Source: Chitinimonas sp036961565 (GTDB taxonomy: Bacteria > Pseudomonadota > Gammaproteobacteria > Burkholderiales > Chitinimonadaceae). Taken from it: a stretch of 64,000 nucleotides of DNA. The notes beneath the pieces are model-generated. The model was given only the letters and a program-made list of their open reading frames with translations. It had not been told where the DNA came from and ran no database searches. The stretch is from positions 1 through 64,000 of the forward strand of contig NZ_JBAMDD010000003.1 of assembly GCF_036961565.1 (NCBI RefSeq), written 5' to 3'. Positions 8,740 to 17,098 of this stretch are shown here, piece by piece; within the stretch, counting starts at the first letter, position 1; each line of letters begins with the position of its first letter. Made by a program: the position numbers and the translations under genes.

Positions 8740-10013
8740 TATGTGGTAATTCCTATTAGTTTTCGAATGTCAGTTATGTGCTGTTTTTCCCCGAAAATTG
8801 ATACGTGAGCAAGATAGATCGTTTCTGTAGTTTTTACGCTTTTATGGCCAAGCTTGATCTGTACTGTCTTCCATGGCTCAGCGTTACCCTGCGCTCTTTC
8901 TGCATGGTATGTTAGGACGGCGCAGTTGTGTCGTAGGTCGTGGAAAGAATGTGCTGGAATAGTCTTTACATGCTCCTTACCTGTCTCCTGGTCGGTAACA
9001 TTTACCAACATTGTTATGCCGGAATTACAGCAAGCAGCGGCGAACATTTTCTGAATTGCAGATTTAGTCAATGGTTTGCCAGCGCCCTTGCTTTTGTGGT
9101 GACATAGGAACAATGAGGTTGTATGTTTGAGACCTCGATGTTTTCCTTCGGCTTCGCTTTGACTTCGTTCGGTGTTTATATATTTCTGTATGTTGAGTAT
9201 AAGCCAGCCGGGTGTAGAAACAAGGCGGGTGACACCTCCCTTTCCATTTTCGATAACCAATGGAAAATCTTTGAATTCCTCACCAGGCTCTACAATTATG
9301 CTTAGGAATTTCAGAGTTGTGAGTCTTAATACGTCTCCTAAACGGGCTCCGCAGATCCATCCTAAGTCGCAAATAAGTCGGTCTCGAGTCGCTGATCTAT
9401 CATCCCCGGTTGAATTGACACAAACTTGATGGAGCAGTTTTCGTAGATTTTTGACCTGTAAAGGTCTGATTACGTCATTTCTGCCAATTTTTCGTAATAG
9501 TGGATCTTTTTCAATTGCCCTGAGTGCCGCCAAGCGAGTGTAAGAAAATGAATCATCCTCAAGCGATCCTTTGTTTAGTGATTGGGATTGATTTGATGCA
9601 GAAATATCCCTGACGTACCAACCCTCTGATGATGAAAATTTATAAAATTTAGCGACTATGGTCAGCTTTCTATTGATGCCGGCTTCATTGTAAGGATTTC
9701 CATAAGAATTGACGGCTTGCGTGTAGTCGTTGGCAAACTGTTCTCGATCTAATTCAGTTGCATTGCACCAGTCTATACATCTTGCTTGGCACCATTGAAA
9801 CCATGTAAGTAGGTCATATGCAGCAGCTTCCCATGTTTTTGGTCTCCTTGTTTTGACGAAGCATTCATGAATGAATACAGTTGGTTCGATAAACAGGTCA
9901 CAATCGTCTTTCCAGTACTGAAAGAATAGAGGCTGTTCGTTAGCTATAACTTCGCCTGATCGTTCTGCTGAGATTAAACGCAATTCTGAGTTCAAAAAAT
10001 TGTTCATGGACAT
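8739..10013 (-). CDS. Tyrosine recombinase/integrase (first of trio, 424 aa)
   Basis: The full catalytic set is present: Arg224 (GARLGDVLRL), a beta-hairpin lysine candidate Lys258 (NGKGG), His358-x-x-Arg361 (HDLRHNCA), His390 (LGHKSVKTT) and Tyr400 (TIYLAH). The N-terminal 180 residues look like a SAM-like core-binding domain. It is the promoter-proximal gene of a four-gene set and is most similar in size and layout to TnpA-like or GmtY-like site-specific integrases, but I cannot assign the subfamily by eye. The DNA is AT-richer than the flanking chromosome, as in horizontally acquired islands. It starts at ATG; a second ATG two codons later is equally possible. Confidence 0.88.
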   Translation of the reverse strand: MSMNNFLNSELRLISAERSGEVIANEQPLFFQYWKDDCDLFIEPTVFIHECFVKTRRPKTWEAAAYDLLTWFQWCQARCIDWCNATELDREQFANDYTQAVNSYGNPYNEAGINRKLTIVAKFYKFSSSEGWYVRDISASNQSQSLNKGSLEDDSFSYTRLAALRAIEKDPLLRKIGRNDVIRPLQVKNLRKLLHQVCVNSTGDDRSATRDRLICDLGWICGARLGDVLRLTTLKFLSIIVEPGEEFKDFPLVIENGKGGVTRLVSTPGWLILNIQKYINTERSQSEAEGKHRGLKHTTSLFLCHHKSKGAGKPLTKSAIQKMFAAACCNSGITMLVNVTDQETGKEHVKTIPAHSFHDLRHNCAVLTYHAERAQGNAEPWKTVQIKLGHKSVKTTETIYLAHVSIFGEKQHITDIRKLIGITT

Positions 10014-10201
10014 CTCACACTGTTTGGGAAGTCGTAAACAAAAAAATCCAAAAAAAGTCTCTCTGCTAGTTCCTTACTAGCACATGGCGAGAGAAGTGAA
10101 CAAAATTCCGACGGACTGCATATTTGATGTTCCGAAGAAATCTTGGCCGCGAGATCCAATGTCTACGTACCGACCAATCTACAAGTGGTATTCCACCTAA
10201 C
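10014..10201. other. Right terminal region of the integrase island
   Basis: These 188 bases separate the first integrase gene from the truncated radical SAM gene. They contain an A-rich tract, a perfect 6-bp-arm hairpin (GCTAGT/ACTAGC, 10065-10081) and a 38-codon open frame on the plus strand (10084-10200) that ends exactly at the junction; that frame has no clear ribosome binding site and no recognised homology. The region is the natural place for the element's recombinase binding sites and its promoter. I found no obvious matching repeat at the left edge near 3570-3600. Confidence 0.4.
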
Positions 10202-10429
10202 ATGCTCACATCCCTGATAGGGATTGATCGATTGCTGAAAGCGCACATCCGGCGAGCTGTTGCGGCTGATGATGGACTTGGCTTCATGCAGCGTAATCAC
10301 CGTCCGTGGCTTGCCGTCTGCCTCCCGTAGCCAGCCATCGTCCACCGCCTCGCGGCCATGGGTCGCGTAGCGGTTGTCGGGATTGCGGCCGGTGCCACGG
10401 CCGTGTAGAGGCTGGTCCATGGCCGGCAT
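10202..10429 (-). pseudogene. 5' remnant of a PA0069-family radical SAM protein gene
   Basis: The 76 codons from ATG 10429 encode the characteristic N-terminus of this family: GRGTGRNPDNRY, then SIISRNSSPD, then the run-in SINPYQGCEH to the radical SAM cluster. The expected continuation GCIYC is missing; the sequence diverges directly after GCEH, so the gene is cut after the first cluster cysteine. The intact family is about 350-400 aa. Its 3' part is not found at the left edge of the integrase island, so insertion was accompanied or followed by deletion or rearrangement. The remnant has lost the cluster and cannot be functional. Confidence 0.85.
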
Positions 10430-10520
10430 GATAGCACTTTGGAGAACGAACGTTCTCTGCTGGTCATGCAAGGCGATAAACGGCCGGGCACTTTCCTGCC
10501 GCTCGTCAGGTCGGCACACT

Positions 10521-11675
10521 ATGTCCATGCAGACCTCATTCATACCGCGCATCGTGATTGCGCCTGATTCCTTCAAGGGAACCTTGTCCGCTGCACAGGC
10601 CGCCCATGCCATGGCAACGGGCCTGAGCCGCATATGGCCGGAGGCCGACCTGCACCTGCACCCCATGGCCGATGGCGGCGAAGGCACGCTGGAGGCGGTG
10701 GCCGCGGCCATGCCGGCGCAATGGCAGCACGTGGTAATGCCTGATCTGGAGGGCAGGCCCAAGCCTGCGCGGTGGTTGCGCCTGCCTGATGGTTCGGCGG
10801 TGATCGAATCGGCTGAACTGGTGGGGATAACGCTGGTGGGCAGCAGCCTGGTTGCGGACCGTAGCACCCTGGGGCTGGGCCAGTTGCTGTTGGCAGTGCT
10901 CGACGCAGGCTGTGCACGTGTGTTGCTGGGCCTGGGGGGGACAGGCACCAATGATGGTGGTGTAGGGCTGCTTGCAGCCTTGGGGGCACGTTTTCTGGAT
11001 GGCCGTGGCTTGCTGCTGCAGCCCACCTTGGCGGGCCTCGCCGATCTGGCCGTGGTGGATTTGTCTGGCCTGGACAGCAGGCTGGCGCAGACCCGGCTGG
11101 TCGCCCTGGCGGACGTTGCCAGCCCCTTGTGTGGCGTAACCGGGGCCACGGCGGTGTTTGGTCCGCAAAAAGGTGTGCGCAGCGAGGAGGTAGAGCGCTT
11201 TGACCGACGCTTGCAACGCTTGGGCGAGTTGGGCGATGCCTTGCGCTGCCAGGATTTACGTGATCAGCCTGGGAGTGGTGCGGCGGGTGGGCTGGGCTGG
11301 GCTCTGCGCCTTTTGGGGGCGACCGTGGAGCCTGGTGCAGAAGCAATAGCCGATCTGCAGAAGCTGGATGCCAGCCTGGCTGGCGCTGATTGGCTGCTGA
11401 CGGGAGAGGGGCGGTCGGATGCGCAGACGCCCTTGGGCAAGGTGCCGTGGCGGGTGGCCGGTCGCGCGGCCCGCCTGGGGGTGCCGGTCAGCCTGCTGTC
11501 GGGCGATATCGATAGTGCTGCGCTACCGGCATTACAGCAGCGTTTTGATCACTGCCTGGCTTTGGTGGGCGGTGCGGTAGACAGTGAAACCGCGCAAAGG
11601 GATGCGGCAAGTTTGCTGACCGATGCTGCTGAAGCCATGGCCAGGCAGTATGGCGAACAGATAGCCAAGCATTGA
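10521..11675 (+). CDS. Glycerate kinase (type 1, GarK/GlxK family)
   Basis: This enzyme phosphorylates D-glycerate with ATP in glyoxylate/glycerate metabolism. Family hallmarks are the N-terminal IAPDSFKGTLSA, the HPMADGGEGT segment, LGLGGTGTNDGG, and the C-terminal TGEGRSDAQT box, all in order. From ATG 10521 the protein is about 384 aa, the usual family length. The frame is open farther upstream, but that extension overlaps the divergent radical SAM start and is not conserved-looking. ATG 10527 is an alternative start. The gene is monocistronic in appearance and divergent from the truncated radical SAM gene. Confidence 0.92.
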   Translation: MSMQTSFIPRIVIAPDSFKGTLSAAQAAHAMATGLSRIWPEADLHLHPMADGGEGTLEAVAAAMPAQWQHVVMPDLEGRPKPARWLRLPDGSAVIESAELVGITLVGSSLVADRSTLGLGQLLLAVLDAGCARVLLGLGGTGTNDGGVGLLAALGARFLDGRGLLLQPTLAGLADLAVVDLSGLDSRLAQTRLVALADVASPLCGVTGATAVFGPQKGVRSEEVERFDRRLQRLGELGDALRCQDLRDQPGSGAAGGLGWALRLLGATVEPGAEAIADLQKLDASLAGADWLLTGEGRSDAQTPLGKVPWRVAGRAARLGVPVSLLSGDIDSAALPALQQRFDHCLALVGGAVDSETAQRDAASLLTDAAEAMARQYGEQIAKH

Positions 11676-11876
11676 TGCGGGCGCCGCCGGGAACCGCGCT
11701 GTCCTGGCATGGTGCCGCTGCAGTTGTTACGTGCCTTGTCTTGCTTGCAAGTCGAGACGCTCGGGAGTCCCTGGAAATGAGAGGGATGCCATAGTGTGGT
11801 GTACCGTGCTGTTTTCTGGCTGCGTGCTTTCTATACTGCTGAAGTTCTCCCCATCGCCTGCCCGGAGGCTCTACCC

Positions 11877-12359
11877 ATGTTGAAACTCAGTATCAACGGC
11901 AAGACCCATGAGGTCGATGCCGATGCAGACACGCCCCTGCTATGGGTGTTGCGAGACGAGCTTGGCTACACCGGTACCAAGTATGGTTGCGGCATGGCCT
12001 TGTGCGGTGCCTGCACGGTACTGCTGAACGGGCAGCCTACCCGATCCTGCAGCTTGCCGGTATCGGCGGTCGGCAAGGGCAAGGTCACCACCATAGAGGG
12101 TATCAGCGGTGCGCCCGCGCGTGCAGTACAGGCCGCCTGGCAAAAACTGGATGTGGTGCAGTGCGGCTATTGCCAGTCTGGCCAGATTGTGGCGGCCACT
12201 GCCTTGCTGGCGCAAAAGCCCAAACCGACGGATGCCGATATCGATGCCGCCATGTCGGGCAATGTCTGCCGTTGCGCCACCTACCACCGCATCCGTGCGG
12301 CCATCCATGAGGCTTCGGCCATCATGGCTGGCAAGGCTTCAGACAAGCTGGAGGCCTGA
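11877..12359 (+). CDS. Molybdenum hydroxylase, 2Fe-2S subunit (IorA-type)
   Basis: A 160-aa protein with two [2Fe-2S] binding sets: a plant-ferredoxin-type loop (YGCGMALCGAC and the later Cys in PTRSC) and the helical C-terminal pair QCGYCQSG and NVCRCATYHRI. This is the small subunit of two-subunit xanthine-dehydrogenase-family enzymes such as isoquinoline 1-oxidoreductase, where it passes electrons from the Mo centre. The start at 11877 has a CGGAGG ribosome binding site; an upstream in-frame ATG lacks one. It abuts the molybdopterin subunit gene with a 1-bp gap. The physiological substrate cannot be told. Confidence 0.9.
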   Translation: MLKLSINGKTHEVDADADTPLLWVLRDELGYTGTKYGCGMALCGACTVLLNGQPTRSCSLPVSAVGKGKVTTIEGISGAPARAVQAAWQKLDVVQCGYCQSGQIVAATALLAQKPKPTDADIDAAMSGNVCRCATYHRIRAAIHEASAIMAGKASDKLEA

Positions 12360-12360
12360 T

Positions 12361-14526
12361 ATGGACAAGACTGTGGAGATATCGCGCCGTGGCTTGCTCA
12401 AGGCGGGTGCACTGGGTGGCATGCTGGTGGTGGGGTTTCAGTGGTCGGGAAAATCCCGGGCTGCTGCCATGCCGGCCAGCTTGGCGCCGAATGCCTTTGT
12501 CCGCATCGGCAGCGACAACAGTGTCACCATTATCGCCAAGCATCTGGAGATGGGGCAGGGCAGCTATACTGGCTTGGCGACCATACTGGCGGAAGAACTG
12601 GATGCTGACTGGCGCCAGGTCAAGGTGGAGGCTGCGCCGGCCGACGCCAAGCGGTACAACAATCTGATGTGGGGGCCAACCCAAGGCACAGGTGGCAGCA
12701 GTGCCATGGCCAATTCCTGGAAGCAATTGCGCCAGGCAGGGGCAACTGCCCGCGCCATGCTGGTGGCCGCAGCGGCCCAGCAGTGGCAGGTGCCTGCGGC
12801 GGAGATTGCCGTGGCACAAGGCAAGCTCAGTCACGCCAGCGGCAAGCAAGCTAGTTTTGGCGAACTGGCGGCGCTGGCTGCCACCATGGAGGCGCCCAAG
12901 GAACCCAAGCTGAAAGACCCCAAGGATTTCAAGCTGATCGGCAAGCAGAAGCTGCCGCGCAAGGACAGCAAGGACAAGATTACCGGGCGGGCCCAGTTTA
13001 CCCAGGATGTCAACCTGCCGGGCATGCTCACGGCCGTGGTGGCGCATCCGCCGCGCTTTGGGGCCAAGCTGAAGTCCTTTGATGCCACGGCGGCCAAGCA
13101 GGTCAAGGGCGTGGTGGAGGTGGTGGCCATACCCAGCGGCGTAGCCGTGTTGGCACACGGTTTTTGGGCGGCCAAGAAGGGGCGCGATGCGCTCAAGCTG
13201 GAGTGGGATGAAACCGCAGCCGTGCCCCAAGGTACGCCAGAGTTGGTGGCCCAGTACCGGGCACTGCTGGATCAGCCTGGTGCCGTGGCCAGCAAGACGG
13301 GCGATGTGGTAGAGGCCTTCAAGGGCGCGGCCAAGGTACTCAAGGCCGACTACTACTTTCCTTATCTTGCCCATGCCGCCATGGAACCGCTCAATTGCGT
13401 GATGCGGCAAGACAAGAATGGGGTGGAAGTCTGGAACGGCGAGCAGATGCAGACGGTGGATCAAGCCATGATCGCCAGCGTGTTTGGCATCACGCCAGAG
13501 CAGGTCAGCATCAATATGCTGTACGCGGGGGGCAGTTTTGGTCGTCGGGCCAATCCGGCTTCCGACTATCCCATGGAATGCGCCCATATCGTCAAGGCCA
13601 CCGCTGGCCGCCACCCGGTGAAGCTGGTGTGGACGCGCGAGGACGATATGCGCGGCGGTTACTACCGGCCGCTCTATCTGCACCGGGTGGAAGTGGCTCT
13701 GGATGCTGGCGGCCAATTGCTAGGCTGGCGCCAGCGGGTGGTAGGCCAGAGCATTATGACGGGCACACCGTTCGAGGCGTTCGGGGTGAAGGATGGGGTA
13801 GATGCAACCTCGGTCGAGGGGGCGTCGGACCTGCCTTATGCCGTCGCCAATCTGCAGGTAGACCTGCATTCACCGCGCTTGGGCGTGCCAGTGCTGTGGT
13901 GGCGCTCGGTAGGACACACCCACACGGGCTATGCCGTCGAAACCATGATAGACGAAGCGGCCAAGGCTGCCGGGCGCGACCCGGTGGCGTACCGCCTGGC
14001 CTTGCTGGACAAGCATCCGCGCCACGCCGGTGTATTGAAGCTGGTGGCCGAGAAGGCTGGCTGGAACCAGCCGCTCAAAGCGGGCAAGAAGGGCGAAAAA
14101 CGCGGCAGAGGGGTGGCCGTGGTGGAGTCTTTCGGCACCTTTGTGGCTGAAGTGGCCGAAGTCACGGTACGGCCGGATGGCAGCTACAAGGTAGACCGCG
14201 TAGTCTGCGCCGTCGATTGTGGCATTGCCATCAACCCGGACGTAATACGGGCGCAGATGGAGGGCGGCGTAGGCTTTGGCTTGTCTGCCGCCATGCACAG
14301 CGCGATTACGCTCAAGGCCGGTGCCGTGGAGCAATCGAACTTCCATGATTACCCTGTGCTGCGCATAGGTGAGATGCCCAGGATAGAGGTGCATATCCTG
14401 CCCAGCGATGCGGCTCCGCGCGGGGTGGGCGAACCCGGCGTGCCGCCGATTGCACCTGCCGTGGCCAATGCTATTGCTGCCGCTACGGGTAAGCGCCTGT
14501 ACGACCTGCCATTCAAGCTGAGCTGA
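12361..14526 (+). CDS. Molybdenum hydroxylase, molybdopterin-binding subunit (IorB-type, TAT signal)
   Basis: A 721-aa protein beginning with a twin-arginine-like leader (ISRRGLLKAGALGG), so it is probably exported folded to the periplasm with its Fe-S partner. It shows features of the aldehyde oxidase/xanthine dehydrogenase Mo subunit superfamily: ARI-like glycine-rich MoCo loops (AGGSFGRRANP), the duplicated domain order of IorB, and the C-terminal GVGEPGVPP motif that carries the catalytic glutamate. There is no FAD subunit nearby, consistent with the two-subunit cytochrome-linked type. It lies in an operon-like run with the 2Fe-2S subunit, xdhC and a mocA-like gene. The substrate (an N-heterocycle or aldehyde) is unknown. 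Confidence 0.92.
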   Translation: MDKTVEISRRGLLKAGALGGMLVVGFQWSGKSRAAAMPASLAPNAFVRIGSDNSVTIIAKHLEMGQGSYTGLATILAEELDADWRQVKVEAAPADAKRYNNLMWGPTQGTGGSSAMANSWKQLRQAGATARAMLVAAAAQQWQVPAAEIAVAQGKLSHASGKQASFGELAALAATMEAPKEPKLKDPKDFKLIGKQKLPRKDSKDKITGRAQFTQDVNLPGMLTAVVAHPPRFGAKLKSFDATAAKQVKGVVEVVAIPSGVAVLAHGFWAAKKGRDALKLEWDETAAVPQGTPELVAQYRALLDQPGAVASKTGDVVEAFKGAAKVLKADYYFPYLAHAAMEPLNCVMRQDKNGVEVWNGEQMQTVDQAMIASVFGITPEQVSINMLYAGGSFGRRANPASDYPMECAHIVKATAGRHPVKLVWTREDDMRGGYYRPLYLHRVEVALDAGGQLLGWRQRVVGQSIMTGTPFEAFGVKDGVDATSVEGASDLPYAVANLQVDLHSPRLGVPVLWWRSVGHTHTGYAVETMIDEAAKAAGRDPVAYRLALLDKHPRHAGVLKLVAEKAGWNQPLKAGKKGEKRGRGVAVVESFGTFVAEVAEVTVRPDGSYKVDRVVCAVDCGIAINPDVIRAQMEGGVGFGLSAAMHSAITLKAGAVEQSNFHDYPVLRIGEMPRIEVHILPSDAAPRGVGEPGVPPIAPAVANAIAAATGKRLYDLPFKLS

Positions 14527-14704
14527 GTGCGAAGGGTAAGCTCCCGGTCGAGGAGTGGGAACACGCTGCCAGACGCATTACCCCTGGGTACTGTGTTTGG
14601 CAGCCTTCTGGAGTTGGAGGTCTAGCGATGGTTGTCTGTCTGGATGCGCTGGGCGGAGCGTACTGCTTGTCGTGGCTGGCAAGCAGTGTCGCGGTTGTTG
14701 CGCC

Positions 14705-15442
14705 ATGAGGGCGCGCCTGCTTGCCGCTGTAAGGTACTTGCTGGGCTTGTTGCTGTGCCTTGTGCCGCCTGTGCTTGCCCAGGCCGAGGTGCTGACGGTG
14801 GTGGGCGAGCATGCGCCACCGTATCGCATCATGCAGGATAAAGCCTGCCGTGGCCTGTATTGCGACACCATGCAGGCGATAGCACGGCGCGCTGGATTTG
14901 AGTTGCGCTATGTACAAGTACCCATGGCACGCGCCTTGATGATGATGGAGCACGGCCAGGCGGATTTGATGCTGGGCCCCAATCGAACGCCTGAGCGTGA
15001 GCGCTATATGGTGTTTCTGGAGGCGGCATTTCCGCCAGCACGCAAGGTGTTCTATCAGCGGGCGGACAAGCCGCTACTACGCGCCTATGCTGACTTGGCT
15101 GGCAAGGTTGTCTCGGTGGAGCGCGGCAAGCGGTTTTTCGAACCGTTTGATAGTGATACCGCGCTGGTGAAGGACTGGGTGAGCGATCCGCGTATTGCGC
15201 TGCGCAAGGTTGCCATGGGGCGCAGTGATGCGGCATTGATGCCGGAGCAACTTGGCGACTGGCTGCTGCGGGAGGATGTCATGGAACTGGTCAAAGCACC
15301 TTGGGCGGTAGAGGGACGTCCCTCCCATATTGCTTTCTCGATCGCATCGCCGCGGATCAAGTGGCGACCCGCGATAGAGCAGGCCTTTGCCGAGATGACG
15401 CGAGAAGGGGAATTGAAGGCGATTTATGCCCAGTATCGCTAG
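14705..15442 (+). CDS. Periplasmic solute-binding protein, SBP_bac_3-like
   Basis: A 245-aa protein with a signal peptide (MRARLLAAVRYLLGLLL..., cleavage near AQA) followed by a type II periplasmic binding fold typical of the amino-acid ABC transporter family: GEHAPPY near the mature N-terminus, MARALMMMEHGQADLMLGPNRTPER, and a C-terminal WRPAIEQAFAEM..GELKAIY helix. No permease or ATPase gene accompanies it. It sits between the Mo hydroxylase subunits and their maturation genes, so it may sense or deliver a ligand linked to that enzyme; this is inference from position only. Confidence 0.8.
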   Translation: MRARLLAAVRYLLGLLLCLVPPVLAQAEVLTVVGEHAPPYRIMQDKACRGLYCDTMQAIARRAGFELRYVQVPMARALMMMEHGQADLMLGPNRTPERERYMVFLEAAFPPARKVFYQRADKPLLRAYADLAGKVVSVERGKRFFEPFDSDTALVKDWVSDPRIALRKVAMGRSDAALMPEQLGDWLLREDVMELVKAPWAVEGRPSHIAFSIASPRIKWRPAIEQAFAEMTREGELKAIYAQYR

Positions 15443-15495
15443 GACGGTAATTGGCCGCTCTGGTGGCAAATAGGAACGGATAGCAGGAGTCAGGC

Positions 15496-16497
15496 TTGGA
15501 CGCATTGGATCTGGCGGTATTGCAGCGTGCCCGCTGTTGGCATGGGGATGGCCATGCCGTTTGGCTGGTCAGCGTGGTGGAAACCTGGGGCTCGGCTCCC
15601 AGACCGGTTGGTTCGTTGCTGGCAGTACGTGATGATGGCGCCGTGGCGGGTTCGGTTTCAGGTGGCTGCGTGGAGGACGATCTGGTCAGGCGCGTCAGCC
15701 AGGGCGAGCGGCCGGCGGCGGCCGGGCTGGTCTGCTACGGTGTGAGCAAAGAGGAGGCCAGCCGCTTTGGCCTACCCTGTGGCGGCACCTTGCGCCTGCT
15801 GGTGGAACCCTTGGTGGCAACCGCCTGGCTGGAGGATCTGCTGCAGCGTGCCGGCCGGCACGAGTTGGTAGCACGCACGGTAGAACTGGGGACAGGCACC
15901 GTTACCTTGGCTGCGACCCAGCGCGGGGCCAGACCGGCATTTGACGGTGAGCGCTTCACCAGTATTTTTGGGCCGCAATGGCGCCTGCTGCTGATCGGGG
16001 CAGGACAGTTATCGCGCATCGTGGCCCAGATGGCCCAGCCATTGGGTTTTAGCGTCTATGTCTGCGATCCGCGCAGTGAGTATCAAGTGGATTGGGATGT
16101 CGCCCATGTCCATTTTGAAGTGGGTATGCCCGATGATGTGGTGCTGGCCATGGAGCCCGATGCCCATACCGCCATCGTGGCGCTGACGCATGATCCCAAG
16201 CTGGATGACATGGCCTTGCTGGAGGCGCTCAAGTCACCCGCCTTCTATGTGGGGGCGCTGGGCTCGCGCCGCAACACGCACAAGCGGCGCGAACGCCTGG
16301 CGCTGTTCGATTTGGCGGACGAGGAGATACAGCGGCTGCACGGCCCGGTAGGGCTCTATCTGGGTAGCCGTACCCCGGCGGAGATCGCCATCTCCATTCT
16401 GGCAGAGATTGTGGCGGTCAAGAATGGCATACCCATAGTGCAGGTAGCGCCTGCGTGGTCGGAGGAAACGCCGGAGGCAGCCCGGCATGCACCCTGA
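15496..16497 (+). CDS. xdhC: XdhC/CoxI-family molybdenum cofactor maturation protein
   Basis: A 333-aa protein with an N-terminal XdhC_CoxI domain (VSVVETWGSAPRPVGS, AGSVSGGCVEDDL) and a C-terminal Rossmann domain (LLLIGAGQLSRIVAQ, YVGALGSRRN, GLYLGSRTPAEIAISILAEI). Family members bind Mo cofactor and protect or sulfurate it before insertion into xanthine-dehydrogenase-type enzymes. The apparent start is TTG after CAGGAG. Its 3' end overlaps the mocA-like gene by 11 bp, indicating translational coupling. Its presence supports the upstream Mo hydroxylase as a sulfurated, cytosine-dinucleotide-type enzyme. Confidence 0.92.
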   Translation: MDALDLAVLQRARCWHGDGHAVWLVSVVETWGSAPRPVGSLLAVRDDGAVAGSVSGGCVEDDLVRRVSQGERPAAAGLVCYGVSKEEASRFGLPCGGTLRLLVEPLVATAWLEDLLQRAGRHELVARTVELGTGTVTLAATQRGARPAFDGERFTSIFGPQWRLLLIGAGQLSRIVAQMAQPLGFSVYVCDPRSEYQVDWDVAHVHFEVGMPDDVVLAMEPDAHTAIVALTHDPKLDDMALLEALKSPAFYVGALGSRRNTHKRRERLALFDLADEEIQRLHGPVGLYLGSRTPAEIAISILAEIVAVKNGIPIVQVAPAWSEETPEAARHAP

Positions 16498-17086
16498 GGG
16501 GGGCCAGATTGTAGGTCTGCTACTGGCTGCCGGGCGCGGTAGCCGTTTTGATCCAACGGGCCGGCAGAGTAAGCTGTTGCAGCGCCTGCCTGATGGCAGG
16601 CTGGTGGCGGTGGCCGCTGCCCAGACCTTGCTGGCCGCGGTGCCGCGTGTCGTCGCCCTGGTGCCGGACAATGCGCTCCCGACTACCCTGCTGCTGATAG
16701 AGGTCTTGCAACAGGCGGGGTGCGATATTGTGCCCTGCCCAACAGCGCAGTACGGTATGGGCCACACGCTAGCGGCCGGGGTGGCTGCTACCCAGAATGC
16801 TACCGGCTGGTTGGTGATGCTGGCGGATATGCCGGCGGTGGCGGCAAGTACGGCACAAGCGGTAGCGGCCGCGCTACAGCAAGGTGCAGTAGTGGCGGTG
16901 CCTGTTTATGCTGGCAGGCGGGGGCATCCTGTGGGTTTTGCTGCTGTGTGCCGGGATGCCTTAATGTCACTGGAGGGTGACCGGGGTGCTAAGGCGATTA
17001 CTGAGCGTTACCCAGTGGTGACTATTGCTGTCGATGATGCTAGGGCATTGTTGGACATCGATCACCCAAGTGACTTGCCTGAATAG
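16487..17086 (+). CDS. MocA-like molybdenum cofactor cytidylyltransferase (NTP transferase)
   Basis: A 199-aa nucleotidyltransferase of the MobA/MocA group: the N-terminal signature GLLLAAGRGSRF with a downstream SKLLQRL lysine, VMLADMPAV metal-binding aspartate, and GRRGHPVGF. MocA converts Mo-molybdopterin to the cytosine dinucleotide form used by xanthine-dehydrogenase-family enzymes, which fits the operon. The start overlaps xdhC. It is shorter than MobA-XdhC fusions and complete. Confidence 0.88.
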   Translation: MHPEGGQIVGLLLAAGRGSRFDPTGRQSKLLQRLPDGRLVAVAAAQTLLAAVPRVVALVPDNALPTTLLLIEVLQQAGCDIVPCPTAQYGMGHTLAAGVAATQNATGWLVMLADMPAVAASTAQAVAAALQQGAVVAVPVYAGRRGHPVGFAAVCRDALMSLEGDRGAKAITERYPVVTIAVDDARALLDIDHPSDLPE

Positions 17087-17098
17087 AAGGCTCACAAG

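Noticed and set aside
3560..10210. Terminal inverted or direct repeats bounding the integrase island
   Set aside because: Comparing sequence near 3570-3600 and 10180-10205 by eye gave only weak partial matches (such as GTAGAC), no better than chance.
10374..10520. N-terminal extension of glycerate kinase
   Set aside because: It overlaps the divergent radical SAM start and adds a Cys/Arg/Trp-rich stretch unlike the family.
12322..13716. Long open frame (464 codons) on the minus strand across the Mo-hydroxylase subunit gene
   Set aside because: It is antisense to a clearly recognisable gene, is His/Leu/Gly-rich as expected of a GC-rich shadow frame, and has no domain.
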